Assembly (NCBI GenBank): GCA_002101905.1
Contig: LQPU01000031.1
Coordinates: 1-32,818 of the forward strand
Direction: 5' to 3'
DNA: 32,818 nucleotides
Origin: Mycobacterium shimoidei
GTDB taxonomy: Bacteria; Actinomycetota; Actinomycetes; Mycobacteriales; Mycobacteriaceae
A model generated the notes under the pieces. The model made no database searches and was not told where the DNA came from. It worked only from the letters and a program-made list of their open reading frames with translations. Each line of letters starts with the position of its first letter. Position 1 is the first letter of the stretch. This document shows, piece after piece, positions 7,422 through 13,924 of the stretch. A program made the position numbers and the translations under genes.

Positions 7422-8387
7422 ATGCGTGCCGTGCTGGTCGTCAACCCCACCGCAACCTCCACCACCCCTGCCGGGCGTGACCTGCTGACACACGCACTGC
7501 AGAGCCGCCTGCAGCTGTCCGTCGAGCACACCACCCACCGCGGGCATGGCGGCGAGATCGCGCAGGCGGCCGTCGACCAAGGGGTGGATCTGGTCGTCGT
7601 GCACGGCGGTGACGGCACCGTGAGCAACGTGGTGAACGGCCTGCTCGGCAAACCCGGCGAACTGCCGACGGGCCACGTGCCGGCCCTGGCGATCGTGCCC
7701 GGGGGCTCGGCCAATGTGCTGGCCCGGTCGCTGGGAATCTCGCCGGACCCGGTTGTCGCGACGAACCAGCTCATCGACTTGCTCGACCAGTACGGGCATC
7801 GACCCAACTGGCGGCGGATCGGGATGATCGACTGCGGGGAACGCTGGGCGGTGCTCAACGCCGGAATGGGCGTGGACGCCGAGGTGGTGGCCGCCGTCGA
7901 AAAACAACGCGAGAAGGGCCGCAAAGTGACACCGGCGCGGTACATCCGTACTGCGGTGCCCGCCGCGTTGGCAACGACTCGTCGTGAACCGGCACTGACG
8001 GTGCATCTGCCAGGCCGTGACCCTGTTTCAGGAGTGCACTTTGTATTCGTGTCCAACTCCAGCCCGTGGACTTACGCCAACAACCGGCCGCTGTGGACCA
8101 ACCCCGACTGCAGCTTCGAGTCCGGTCTGGGAGTCTTCGGACTCACCAGCATGAAGGTGATCCCGACACTGCGCATCGTCCGACAGATGTTTTCCAAACG
8201 ACCCAAGCTCGAGGCCAAACAGCTGCTGCGCGACGACAACGCACCCTGCCTTCGGGTCACTTGCGCGGGCGGTCCGATCGCCAGTCAATTCGACGGCGAC
8301 TACCTCGGCGAACGCGAGCAAATGACATTCCGAGCGGTGCCCGACGCGTTGGCCGTCGTCGCCCCCACTCCGGAAAAACCCAACTGA
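7422..8387 (+). CDS. Diacylglycerol/sphingosine-kinase-family lipid kinase (Rv3218 type)
   Basis: A 321-residue protein with a DAGK catalytic domain at the N-terminus: VVNPTATS at residues 6-13, the nucleotide-binding GGDGT at 62-66, and PGGSANVLARSLGI beginning at 93. The C-terminal beta-sandwich half includes VSNSSPWTYANNRPL and DGDYLGER, typical of bacterial YegS/DgkB-like lipid kinases. The expected reaction is ATP-dependent phosphorylation of a lipid alcohol; the true substrate is unknown. The ATG at 7422 gives the length I recall for Rv3218 (321). A TAGGCT hexamer at 7408-7413, eight bases before the ATG, could be a -10 element for a near-leaderless transcript. Confidence 0.85.
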   Translation: MRAVLVVNPTATSTTPAGRDLLTHALQSRLQLSVEHTTHRGHGGEIAQAAVDQGVDLVVVHGGDGTVSNVVNGLLGKPGELPTGHVPALAIVPGGSANVLARSLGISPDPVVATNQLIDLLDQYGHRPNWRRIGMIDCGERWAVLNAGMGVDAEVVAAVEKQREKGRKVTPARYIRTAVPAALATTRREPALTVHLPGRDPVSGVHFVFVSNSSPWTYANNRPLWTNPDCSFESGLGVFGLTSMKVIPTLRIVRQMFSKRPKLEAKQLLRDDNAPCLRVTCAGGPIASQFDGDYLGEREQMTFRAVPDALAVVAPTPEKPN

Positions 8388-8400
8388 CTTGGCGAATCAT

Positions 8401-8430
8401 CCGCGCGCCCGGCCCGCAGGGTGCGCGCGG
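8401..8430 (+). terminator. Stem-loop downstream of the lipid kinase gene
   Basis: A perfect 8-bp stem, CCGCGCGC at 8401-8408 with GCGCGCGG at 8423-8430, around a 14-nt loop and 13 nt after the kinase stop. No T-run follows, so it would be a non-canonical mycobacterial hairpin terminator or simply an RNA structure. Confidence 0.5.
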
Positions 8431-8478
8431 GCGGCATAGTAGTACACATGTTTAAGGGACTTGCTCACAGATGGCCGA

Positions 8479-8494
8479 AGTGACATTGCCCACG
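8479..8494 (+). promoter_or_regulatory. Candidate CRP (Cmr-family) site upstream of whiB1
   Basis: AGTGACATTGCCCACG closely resembles the CRP site I remember in the M. tuberculosis whiB1 promoter. Its centre (8486.5) is 58.5 bases upstream of the start site predicted from the adjacent promoter (about 8545), the classic activator-type position. Confidence 0.6.
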
Positions 8495-8510
8495 ACCCAA
8501 CGCAACACTA

Positions 8511-8545
8511 TTGACATCTGTTGAGCCTGTGAAACGATCGGAAGG
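8511..8545 (+). promoter_or_regulatory. Predicted whiB1 promoter
   Basis: TTGACA at 8511-8516 is a perfect -35 hexamer. The best -10 at 16 bp spacing is the weak AACGAT at 8533-8538, giving a start near 8545 and a leader of about 100 nt. A second possible -10, GATAAT at 8563-8568, lacks a good -35. A weak -10 fits dependence on an activator. Confidence 0.5.
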
Positions 8546-8643
8546 TCGCGTGCAAGGGTACGGATAATTTCTTGTGCCCACGTTAACAGCCGAAGAAAAA
8601 CGCTAGTGCGCCCTGCTGCGCACACAGTGAGGAGCAAGGACCT

Positions 8644-8898
8644 ATGGATTGGCGCCACAAGGCGGTCTGTCGGGACGAGGACCCGGAACTGTTCTTCCCG
8701 GTGGGGAACAGCGGGCCGGCGCTCGCCCAGATCGCTGACGCGAAACTGGTCTGTAACCGCTGCCCGGTGACAACCGAATGCTTGCCCTGGGCACTGAACA
8801 CCGGCCAGGATTCCGGCGTGTGGGGCGGAATGAGTGAAGACGAACGACGGGCGCTCAAGCGTCGCACCGCCCGGACGAAAGCCCGCAGCGGCGTCTAA
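8644..8898 (+). CDS. whiB1: WhiB1, NO-responsive [4Fe-4S] transcription factor
   Basis: An 84-residue WhiB-family protein. The cluster ligands are Cys9, Cys37, Cys40 and Cys46 (C-X27-C-X2-C-X5-C), followed by the family turn GVWGG (58-62) and a basic C-terminal DNA-binding tail (RRALKRRTARTKAR). WhiB1 is an essential iron-sulfur protein in M. tuberculosis whose cluster reacts with nitric oxide and which partners the housekeeping sigma factor (family knowledge). A clear ribosome binding site, GGAGCAAGGA, lies just upstream of the ATG. The gene is monocistronic: it has its own promoter region and a strong hairpin after the stop. Confidence 0.97.
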   Translation: MDWRHKAVCRDEDPELFFPVGNSGPALAQIADAKLVCNRCPVTTECLPWALNTGQDSGVWGGMSEDERRALKRRTARTKARSGV

Positions 8899-8917
8899 CC
8901 GATACCCGTTCTAGGCC

Positions 8918-8943
8918 GCGGCCCCGACAAACGTCGGGGCCGC
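8918..8943. terminator. Bidirectional-type terminator between whiB1 and pdtaS
   Basis: A perfect 11-bp stem (8918-8928 with 8933-8943) around an AAAC loop, 19 nt after the whiB1 stop and 20 nt before the pdtaS stop on the other strand. A short T-rich stretch (CCTTGTGTG) follows on the plus strand. It could end both convergent transcripts. Confidence 0.8.
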
Positions 8944-8963
8944 CTTGTGTGCAACTTGTTTGC

Positions 8964-10463
8964 CTATTGCACCAATCTGCTGCGACGACCGATCGGAACA
9001 CGGAGCACCACATCGGTGCCGCCCTCGGGCGCGTCGTGCATGTGCAGCGATCCGTCCAGCTCCGCCGACACCAACGTCCGCACGATTTGCAGGCCGAGTC
9101 GGTCGGACTTCTCCACAGCGAACCCATCGGGTAGTCCGCGCCCGTTGTCGTGGACAACAACATCGAGCCAACGTGCGGATCGCTCGGCGCGAATCGTCAC
9201 CGCACCTTCCGGGGCGCCCGGGACGAACGCATGCTCGATCGCGTTCTGCACCAGTTCGGTGATCACCATGATCAGCGCCGTCGCGCGGTCGGAGTCGAGC
9301 ACCCCGAGCATGCCGGTCCGGTTGATCCGGATCGGGGTGTCCACTGTCGCCACGTCGTTCATGATCGGCAGGATCCGATCGATCACCTCGTCGAGGTTGA
9401 CCTGCTCGTCGACCGACATCGACAAAGCATCATGGACCAGCGCGATCGAGGAGACCCGCCGCACCGACTCGAGTAGCGCCTCGCGTCCCTCGGGGTTCGT
9501 GGTACGGCGCGCCTGCAGACGCAGCAATGCCGCGACGGTCTGCAGATTGTTTTTGACCCGGTGGTGAATCTCCCGGATCGTGGCGTCCTTGGACATCAGT
9601 GCCCGATCCCGACGCTTGACCTCGGTCACGTCGCGCACGAGCACCGCCGCACCCGCGGCCGCGCGGTGCACCACCAAGGGCAGCGTGCGCAGCAGCACCG
9701 CGGCGCCCCCGGCGTCGACCTCCATTCGCATGCTGGCCCCGCCGGCCAGTGAATCCTCGATGTGCTCGGCCAATTCCTGCGCTTCGAACGGATCGGAGAT
9801 CAGCGGTCGGGTGACCTCGACCAAGTTGTGGCCCTCCAATTCGGACGTCAAGCCCATCCGGTGGTAGGCCGACAACGCGTTCGGGCTGGCATAGGAAACC
9901 ACGCCGTTGACGTCGAGGCGGATGAAGCCATCACCGGCACGTGGGCTGGAGCGCGACATCGCCACGTCACCGACGTTGGGAAAGGTGCCCTCCGAGAGCA
10001 TGTGCACCAGGTCGGCGGCGCAGTCGAGGTAAGCGGTCTCCAACGGGCTGGACTTTCGCTCGGTGGCCACCGCAGTTTGATGGGTCAACACCGCGACGAC
10101 CTGCTCGCCGTAGCGCACCGGAACCGCTTCCACGTTCAGCCCCGTCTGCTGCCACGAATACTGTTGGCCGGCAGAGCTTTCACGGCCGATGGAACCCGAT
10201 TCGAACGCGGCGACGATCAGCGGCACCCGCTCGGCGCTCATGACAGTGCCGACCACGTCGCGCAGCAGAACCGTCGGTGCGGTGTTGGGCCGGCACTGCG
10301 CCACGCACACCAGCGCACCGTCGTCGCGCCGGACCCACATCAGATAATCGGCAAACGACAAATCAGCCAGCAGCTGCCATTCCCCCACCACAGCGTGGAG
10401 ATGGTCGACGGCATTGCCGGGCAGGACGGTGTGTTCGGCAAGCAGATCACCGAGGGTCGACAT
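8964..10463 (-). CDS. pdtaS: PdtaS sensor histidine kinase (HisKA_2 family)
   Basis: A 499-residue soluble kinase. It reads as an N-terminal GAF-like domain (about 1-155), a PAS domain (about 178-285), then a HisKA_2 dimerisation/phosphoacceptor helix EIHHRVKNNLQT with His301 in the canonical HRVKNN position, and an HATPase domain with the N-box ELVQNAIEHA and G-box NGRGLP. M. tuberculosis PdtaS (Rv3220c, 501 residues) phosphorylates PdtaR, an RNA-binding ANTAR response regulator encoded elsewhere (established). No regulator gene is adjacent here either. No membrane segment is seen, so it is cytosolic. The ATG at 10463 opens the gene; Rv3221c lies 32 nt upstream on the same strand and may be cotranscribed. 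Confidence 0.95.
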   Translation of the reverse strand: MSTLGDLLAEHTVLPGNAVDHLHAVVGEWQLLADLSFADYLMWVRRDDGALVCVAQCRPNTAPTVLLRDVVGTVMSAERVPLIVAAFESGSIGRESSAGQQYSWQQTGLNVEAVPVRYGEQVVAVLTHQTAVATERKSSPLETAYLDCAADLVHMLSEGTFPNVGDVAMSRSSPRAGDGFIRLDVNGVVSYASPNALSAYHRMGLTSELEGHNLVEVTRPLISDPFEAQELAEHIEDSLAGGASMRMEVDAGGAAVLLRTLPLVVHRAAAGAAVLVRDVTEVKRRDRALMSKDATIREIHHRVKNNLQTVAALLRLQARRTTNPEGREALLESVRRVSSIALVHDALSMSVDEQVNLDEVIDRILPIMNDVATVDTPIRINRTGMLGVLDSDRATALIMVITELVQNAIEHAFVPGAPEGAVTIRAERSARWLDVVVHDNGRGLPDGFAVEKSDRLGLQIVRTLVSAELDGSLHMHDAPEGGTDVVLRVPIGRRSRLVQ

Positions 10464-10495
10464 CGATCACACTCGGCTTCGACGTTGTCTGTTCG

Positions 10496-10711
10496 TTAAC
10501 TGATAACGGCGATGAGGTCGCCGGCCTGGATGACATCTCCCACCGATACGCTCACTTTGCTGACTGTGCCGGCAACTTCGGCCAGGACCGGAATTTCCAT
10601 TTTCATGGACTCCAGCAGCACCACGGTGTCGCCTTCGCCGACCTGGTCGCCCTCGCTGACCACGACTTCGAGCACGCTGGCCACGATCTCGGCGCGGACG
10701 TCCTCGGCCAT
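10496..10711 (-). CDS. Single-domain biotinylated protein (TB7.3/Rv3221c, BCCP-like)
   Basis: A 71-residue biotinyl/lipoyl attachment domain with the biotin-acceptor motif ESMKMEI (Lys37) and the flanking hammerhead strands, matching TB7.3 of M. tuberculosis in length and nearly in sequence. It has no carboxylase domain, so it is a free carrier or an accessory subunit of an acyl-CoA carboxylase. Two tandem ATGs exist (10714 and 10711). I use the inner one, as I recall the homologue beginning MAEDV. The reading frame continues upstream to 10942, but those residues are not family-like. It lies just upstream of pdtaS on the same strand. Confidence 0.9.
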   Translation of the reverse strand: MAEDVRAEIVASVLEVVVSEGDQVGEGDTVVLLESMKMEIPVLAEVAGTVSKVSVSVGDVIQAGDLIAVIS

Positions 10712-10824
10712 CATCACCCCGTTCTCGCCCTGTGGGTCTTTCGCAAAAGTTGTCGCCTTAATCGAACCACAGTCGGTCGTTACCGGCGGCTTTGGATGGC
10801 CTTCCGGGGCTGGATTTTCCGAGT

Positions 10825-10854
10825 GTAAGCAAACTCCAAGGTTAGTAAGCAAAC
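10825..10854. promoter_or_regulatory. Direct repeat GTAAGCAAAC in the divergent control region
   Basis: The 10-mer GTAAGCAAAC occurs at 10825-10834 and again at 10845-10854, exactly 20 bp apart, about two helical turns. It lies in the 266-bp gap between the biotinylated-protein gene (-) and the secreted repeat protein (+). TATAGA just downstream (10856-10861) could be a -10 for the plus-strand gene. It looks like a tandem operator for an unidentified regulator. Confidence 0.45.
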
Positions 10855-10977
10855 CTATAGAGTCCGTTCCGTGATCGTGTCGTGTTTCTTTTGTGACAAT
10901 TGGACACCATTGTTGCCAGAGTGATTTGAGCGCCTGATGCACACTCGGTGCCTCAGCGGAATTTGAGGAGTAATCCC

Positions 10978-11715
10978 TTGTCCGAGAACATGATTGCGAA
11001 TTCAGCGAGCACCGGCGCGCGCAACCGGGTGATGACCGGTCTGGGCCTTGCGCTGGGCGCTATTGCCACCATCGGACTGGGTGCGGGGGTCGCCGTCGCC
11101 GCTCCTCAGCAACCATTTCCTGCCGACGATCCGTTGCCGGCTCCTGTTGCCCCGGCTGCTCCTGCGGTGTCGAACCCGTCGAGTGCGGTGAACATTGCCA
11201 ACGCGCTGTTCGGCGAGCTGAGCTCGATCATGAACAACCTGGTGCCCGGCGCGGGCGACCTGTTGATGCCCGCCAGCGGCGCCTTGACGCCGGGCGCCTC
11301 GGGTCTTGGCGCCGGACAGACCCCCGGTCTGCCGGGTGCGGCCGGGACGCTGCCGGGTGCGGCCGGGACGCTGCCCGGTGCGGCCGGGACGCTGCCCGGT
11401 GCGGCCGGGACGCTGCCCGGTGTCGGCGGAGCGCCCGGGGCTACCAGCCTGCCGGTCATTCCGACCCCAAACTCGCTGGGCCAGACTCCGACCTTGCCGG
11501 CGCAGACGCCGGCGTCACTGGGTCAAACCCCACTGCCAGGCCAGACACCCACCTTGCCGGGACAAACACCGCTGCCCGGCCAGACACCCACCTTGCCGGG
11601 ACAAACACCGCTGCCCGGCCAGACGGCCCCAGTGCCAGCCCAGCCAGACCTGGTCGCGCCAACGTCGGGGGCAGGGGCCCAAATCGCGCCTGTATCACAT
11701 GTGCCGGTCGTGTAG
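10978..11715 (+). CDS. Secreted Ala/Pro/Gly-rich repeat protein
   Basis: I do not recognise this gene in M. tuberculosis. I start it at the TTG at 10978 because a ribosome binding site (TGAGGAG, 10965-10971) sits 6 nt upstream; an ATG at 10990 and an upstream GTG at 10948 are alternatives. It encodes about 245 residues. A signal peptide is clear: basic NR, then a hydrophobic stretch ending AVAVAAP, with likely cleavage after VAVA or VAVAA. The mature part has a short ordered-looking segment (SSAVNIANALFGELSSIMNNLVPG), then tandem AAGTLPG heptads (four exact 21-bp units at 11338-11421), then 13-residue GQTPTLPGQTPLP units (39-bp units from 11539). It is probably an exported, extended cell-wall protein. 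No enzyme motif is present. Confidence 0.8.
   Translation: MSENMIANSASTGARNRVMTGLGLALGAIATIGLGAGVAVAAPQQPFPADDPLPAPVAPAAPAVSNPSSAVNIANALFGELSSIMNNLVPGAGDLLMPASGALTPGASGLGAGQTPGLPGAAGTLPGAAGTLPGAAGTLPGAAGTLPGVGGAPGATSLPVIPTPNSLGQTPTLPAQTPASLGQTPLPGQTPTLPGQTPLPGQTPTLPGQTPLPGQTAPVPAQPDLVAPTSGAGAQIAPVSHVPVV
11338..11421 (+). repeat. 21-bp coding tandem repeat (AAGTLPG units)
   Basis: Four head-to-tail 21-bp units at 11338-11358, 11359-11379, 11380-11400 and 11401-11421 differ only at a CCG/CCC proline codon. The flanking sequence is a partial fifth unit. The array stays in frame, so copy-number change alters only protein length. Confidence 0.85.
11539..11630 (+). repeat. 39-bp coding tandem repeat (13-residue units)
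   Basis: Two exact 39-bp units at 11539-11577 and 11578-11616, and a partial third, each encode a GQTPTLPGQTPLP-like unit near the C-terminus of the secreted protein. Confidence 0.8.
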
Positions 11716-11732
11716 CCGCATCAAGCTGCGGC
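11715..11732 (+). terminator. Short hairpin after the secreted repeat protein
   Basis: GCCGCA at 11715-11720 pairs with TGCGGC at 11727-11732, beginning on the last base of the stop codon. No T-run follows. It could partly end the transcript before the small ribosomal protein gene. Confidence 0.4.
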
Positions 11733-11784
11733 ACAGACGCATGGCACACTGGCCGGCGGATTAAATCTGCAAGGAGGATCAGTC

Positions 11785-11859
11785 ATGGCCAAGCGTGGCC
11801 GTAAGAAGCGCGACCGCAAGCACAGCAAGGCCAACCACGGCAAGCGGCCCAACGCCTAG
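11785..11859 (+). CDS. Ribosomal protein bL37 (24 residues, actinobacterial)
   Basis: A 24-codon gene beginning MAKRGRKKRDRKH and ending KRPNA, almost entirely Lys/Arg/His/Asn/Gly. This is the tiny large-subunit protein seen in mycobacterial ribosome structures (established, M. smegmatis bL37), often annotated as an AURKAIP1/COX24-domain protein. A very strong ribosome binding site, AAGGAGG (11771-11777), sits 7 nt before the ATG. Its TAG stop (11857-11859) overlaps the TAG stop of convergent rshA through one shared CTAG. It is too short for most gene callers. Confidence 0.92.
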   Translation: MAKRGRKKRDRKHSKANHGKRPNA

Positions 11860-12161
11860 CTGGGCCAGGACGCCTGACCTCGAATTATCGTGGTTCGGCT
11901 GATCTCGAGCCGCAGCCTTTCGCGAAGGCCCTCCGGGGCCTTTTCGCCCCGGCACTTCATCGCTATCAAAGCCTTGATGCGCTCCTCGAGGCCGTAACGC
12001 CGCAGGCAACCGGGACACTCTTCGAGATGCTGGCGCAGCTTTTGCCGGGTTTCGGGAGTGCACTCCCCATCCAGCAGCGTCCATACCTCGGCGATCACCT
12101 CCGAGCAATCCGCCTTGGCGCCCGAGTCGCTGGGTCCCGAACCGTGGGTGATGTCAGTCAC
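11856..12161 (-). CDS. rshA: RshA, zinc-binding anti-sigma factor of SigH (ZAS family)
   Basis: A 101-residue anti-sigma factor that holds SigH inactive under reducing conditions and releases it on disulfide, heat or nitrosative stress (family knowledge). The ZAS motif HLEECPGC gives His45, Cys49 and Cys52; additional cysteines at 19 and 34 are available as a metal ligand or for redox switching. The GTG start overlaps the sigH stop by 4 nt (GTGA), so translation is coupled and anti-sigma is made in step with sigma. The C-terminal half ([12 protein letters not shown]...) is helical. Its stop codon shares CTAG with the convergent bL37 stop. Confidence 0.93.
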   Translation of the reverse strand: MTDITHGSGPSDSGAKADCSEVIAEVWTLLDGECTPETRQKLRQHLEECPGCLRRYGLEERIKALIAMKCRGEKAPEGLRERLRLEISRTTIIRGQASWPS

Positions 12162-12808
12162 GACGACACCTCCTCAGGCGCTTGGTCACCGCGCATGAAA
12201 CCCCGCTCTTTGGCGACGTTGCTCAGCAACTCGCGCAGCTGCCGCCTGCCGCGGTGCAGCCGCGACATCACCGTACCGATCGGCGTGCCCATGATCTCGG
12301 CAATTTCTTTGTACGGGAAGCCTTCGACGTCTGCGTAGTACACCGCCATCCGGAATTCCTCGGGCAAGGCCTGCAGTGCTTCTTTGATCTCGGTGTCAGG
12401 AAGGCTCTCCAGGGCCTCCACCTCGGCCGAGCGCAAACCGGTCGACGAGTGCTCCGCGGTCGCGGCCAGTTGCCAATCGGTGATTTCGTCGGTGGGATAT
12501 TGCGCCGGCTGGCGCTGCTTTTTGCGGTAGCTGTTGATGTAGGTGTTGGTCAAAATGCGGTACAGCCAGGCCTTGAGATTGGTTCCGGGGGTGAAAGAAC
12601 GAAATCCGGCGTAGGCCTTCACCATCGTCTCTTGCAGCAGATCTTCGGCGTCGGCCGGATTGCGCGTCATGCGCAGCGCGCCACCGTAAAGCTGGTCTAG
12701 TAGCGGGATCGCATCGCGTTCGAAGCGGGCTGTGAGTTGCTGGTCCGTCTCTTCTGCGGGATCGAGTGCGGGCACTTCGGGCCCGGTAGCGGCGTCGCTG
12801 TCGACCAT
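12158..12808 (-). CDS. sigH: SigH, ECF sigma factor for oxidative and heat stress
   Basis: A 216-residue ECF (group 4) sigma factor, exactly the length I recall for M. tuberculosis SigH, from the ATG at 12808; the longer open frame to 12919 is discounted. Region 2 is [40 protein letters not shown] and the following helices; region 4 includes [45 protein letters not shown], the -35 recognition helix-turn-helix. It directs thioredoxin, thioredoxin reductase and chaperone genes in mycobacteria (established). It is translationally coupled to rshA downstream. A candidate autoregulatory promoter lies at 12972-12998. Confidence 0.96.
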   Translation of the reverse strand: MVDSDAATGPEVPALDPAEETDQQLTARFERDAIPLLDQLYGGALRMTRNPADAEDLLQETMVKAYAGFRSFTPGTNLKAWLYRILTNTYINSYRKKQRQPAQYPTDEITDWQLAATAEHSSTGLRSAEVEALESLPDTEIKEALQALPEEFRMAVYYADVEGFPYKEIAEIMGTPIGTVMSRLHRGRRQLRELLSNVAKERGFMRGDQAPEEVSS

Positions 12809-12971
12809 GTTGGTTAGCACTGTCCCTTCTGCCTCGGCATCACCGGACAGCCCGGGCACCAACACCGCACGCTCCTGCAGGCACATCGCCGTTGACACCA
12901 GACTCCCCTTCTCCCCCAATCTAGAGGCTTACGCCGACCGTGTCTTGGGCGGCAGCACGAACGCATCTGGT

Positions 12972-12998
12972 AACAGCGTCGGCGATCTGGGTATTTCC
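12972..12998 (-). promoter_or_regulatory. Candidate SigH-dependent (autoregulatory) promoter
   Basis: Read on the minus strand, GGAAAT (12998-12993) and TGTT (12975-12972) are separated by 17 bp, close to the mycobacterial SigH consensus GGAA(C/T)...GTT. It would start a leader of about 155 nt for sigH. One -35 position departs from the consensus. Confidence 0.5.
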
Positions 12999-13024
12999 GG
13001 TGGGTCTTGGCCCGCGTGTGACCC

Positions 13025-13068
13025 CGGTCCGGACCGCCGATTACCACCGACACCGTCGGCGTTACTGT
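13025..13068 (+). promoter_or_regulatory. Palindromes and -10 element ahead of the SDR gene
   Basis: A perfect 12-bp palindrome CGGTCCGGACCG (13025-13036) and an inverted repeat CCGAC-ACC-GTCGG (13047-13059) precede TACTGT (13063-13068). The hexamer fits TANNNT and lies 7 nt before the ATG, a layout typical of leaderless mycobacterial transcripts. Confidence 0.45.
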
Positions 13069-13075
13069 GACAGCC

Positions 13076-13924
13076 ATGTCTCTGAACGGCAAGACCATGT
13101 TTATCTCCGGTGCCAGCCGCGGAATCGGCCTGGCCATCGCCAAGCGCGCCGCCCAAGACGGCGCCAACATTGCGCTGATCGCCAAGACCGCCGAACCGCA
13201 CCCCAAGCTGCCGGGCACGATATACACCGCGGCCAAGGAGCTCGAAGAGGCCGGCGGGCAGGCACTGCCGATCGTCGGGGACGTCCGCGATCCGGACTCG
13301 GTGGACGACGCGGTAGCCAAGACGGTCGAGCAGTTCGGCGGCATCGACATCTGCGTGAACAACGCCTCGGCGATCAATACCGGTTCGATCCTGGATGTGC
13401 CGATGAAGCGGTTCGACTTGATGAACGGCATCCAGGTGCGCGGCACCTACGCCGTGTCGCGGGCGTGCATCCCGCACATGAAAGGCCGCGAGAACCCACA
13501 CATCCTGACGCTGTCACCACCGGTGCTGGTTGAACCCAAGTGGCTCAAGCCGACCCCCTACATGATGGCCAAATATGGAATGTCCTTGTGCGCGTTGGGT
13601 ATTGCCGAAGAACTGCGCTCCGAGGGCATTGCGTCCAATACGTTGTGGCCGCGGACGCTGGTTGCCACGGCCGCGGTGCAGAACCTGCTGGGCGGTGACG
13701 AGGCGATGGCCCGGGCCCGCAAGCCGGAGGTGTACGCCGATGCGGCCTACGTCATCCTCAACAAGCCGGCAACTGAATACACCGGCAACTCGCTGCTGTG
13801 CGAAGACGTTTTGGTGGAGTCCGGGGTGACCGACCTCTCGGTCTATGACTGTGTGCCGGGAGGCGAACTCGGCGTCGACTTCTGGGTCGACGGCCCAAAT
13901 CCGCCGGGGTATGTCCAGCGCTAA
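13076..13924 (+). CDS. Short-chain dehydrogenase/reductase (Rv3224 type, HSDL2-like)
   Basis: A 282-residue Rossmann-fold SDR from the ATG at 13076, the length I recall for Rv3224. Cofactor and catalytic elements: SGASRGIG (11-18), Asp69 in GDVRD, NNAS (95-98), Ser147, and Tyr162-x3-Lys166 (YMMAK). The segment KTAEPHPKLPGTIYTAAKEL after beta-2 resembles the HSDL2 subgroup, whose members have poorly defined, possibly peroxisome-like lipid substrates in eukaryotes. No acidic residue marks NAD preference by eye. The gene is followed by the deacylase gene with a 14-nt overlap and is divergent from sigH. Confidence 0.88.
   Translation: MSLNGKTMFISGASRGIGLAIAKRAAQDGANIALIAKTAEPHPKLPGTIYTAAKELEEAGGQALPIVGDVRDPDSVDDAVAKTVEQFGGIDICVNNASAINTGSILDVPMKRFDLMNGIQVRGTYAVSRACIPHMKGRENPHILTLSPPVLVEPKWLKPTPYMMAKYGMSLCALGIAEELRSEGIASNTLWPRTLVATAAVQNLLGGDEAMARARKPEVYADAAYVILNKPATEYTGNSLLCEDVLVESGVTDLSVYDCVPGGELGVDFWVDGPNPPGYVQR

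Noticed and set aside
10839..10856. AGGTT...AACCT resembling an IdeR iron box
   Set aside because: The arms are 8 bp apart rather than the 5 of the IdeR/DtxR consensus, and the core does not match; the direct-repeat reading explains it better.
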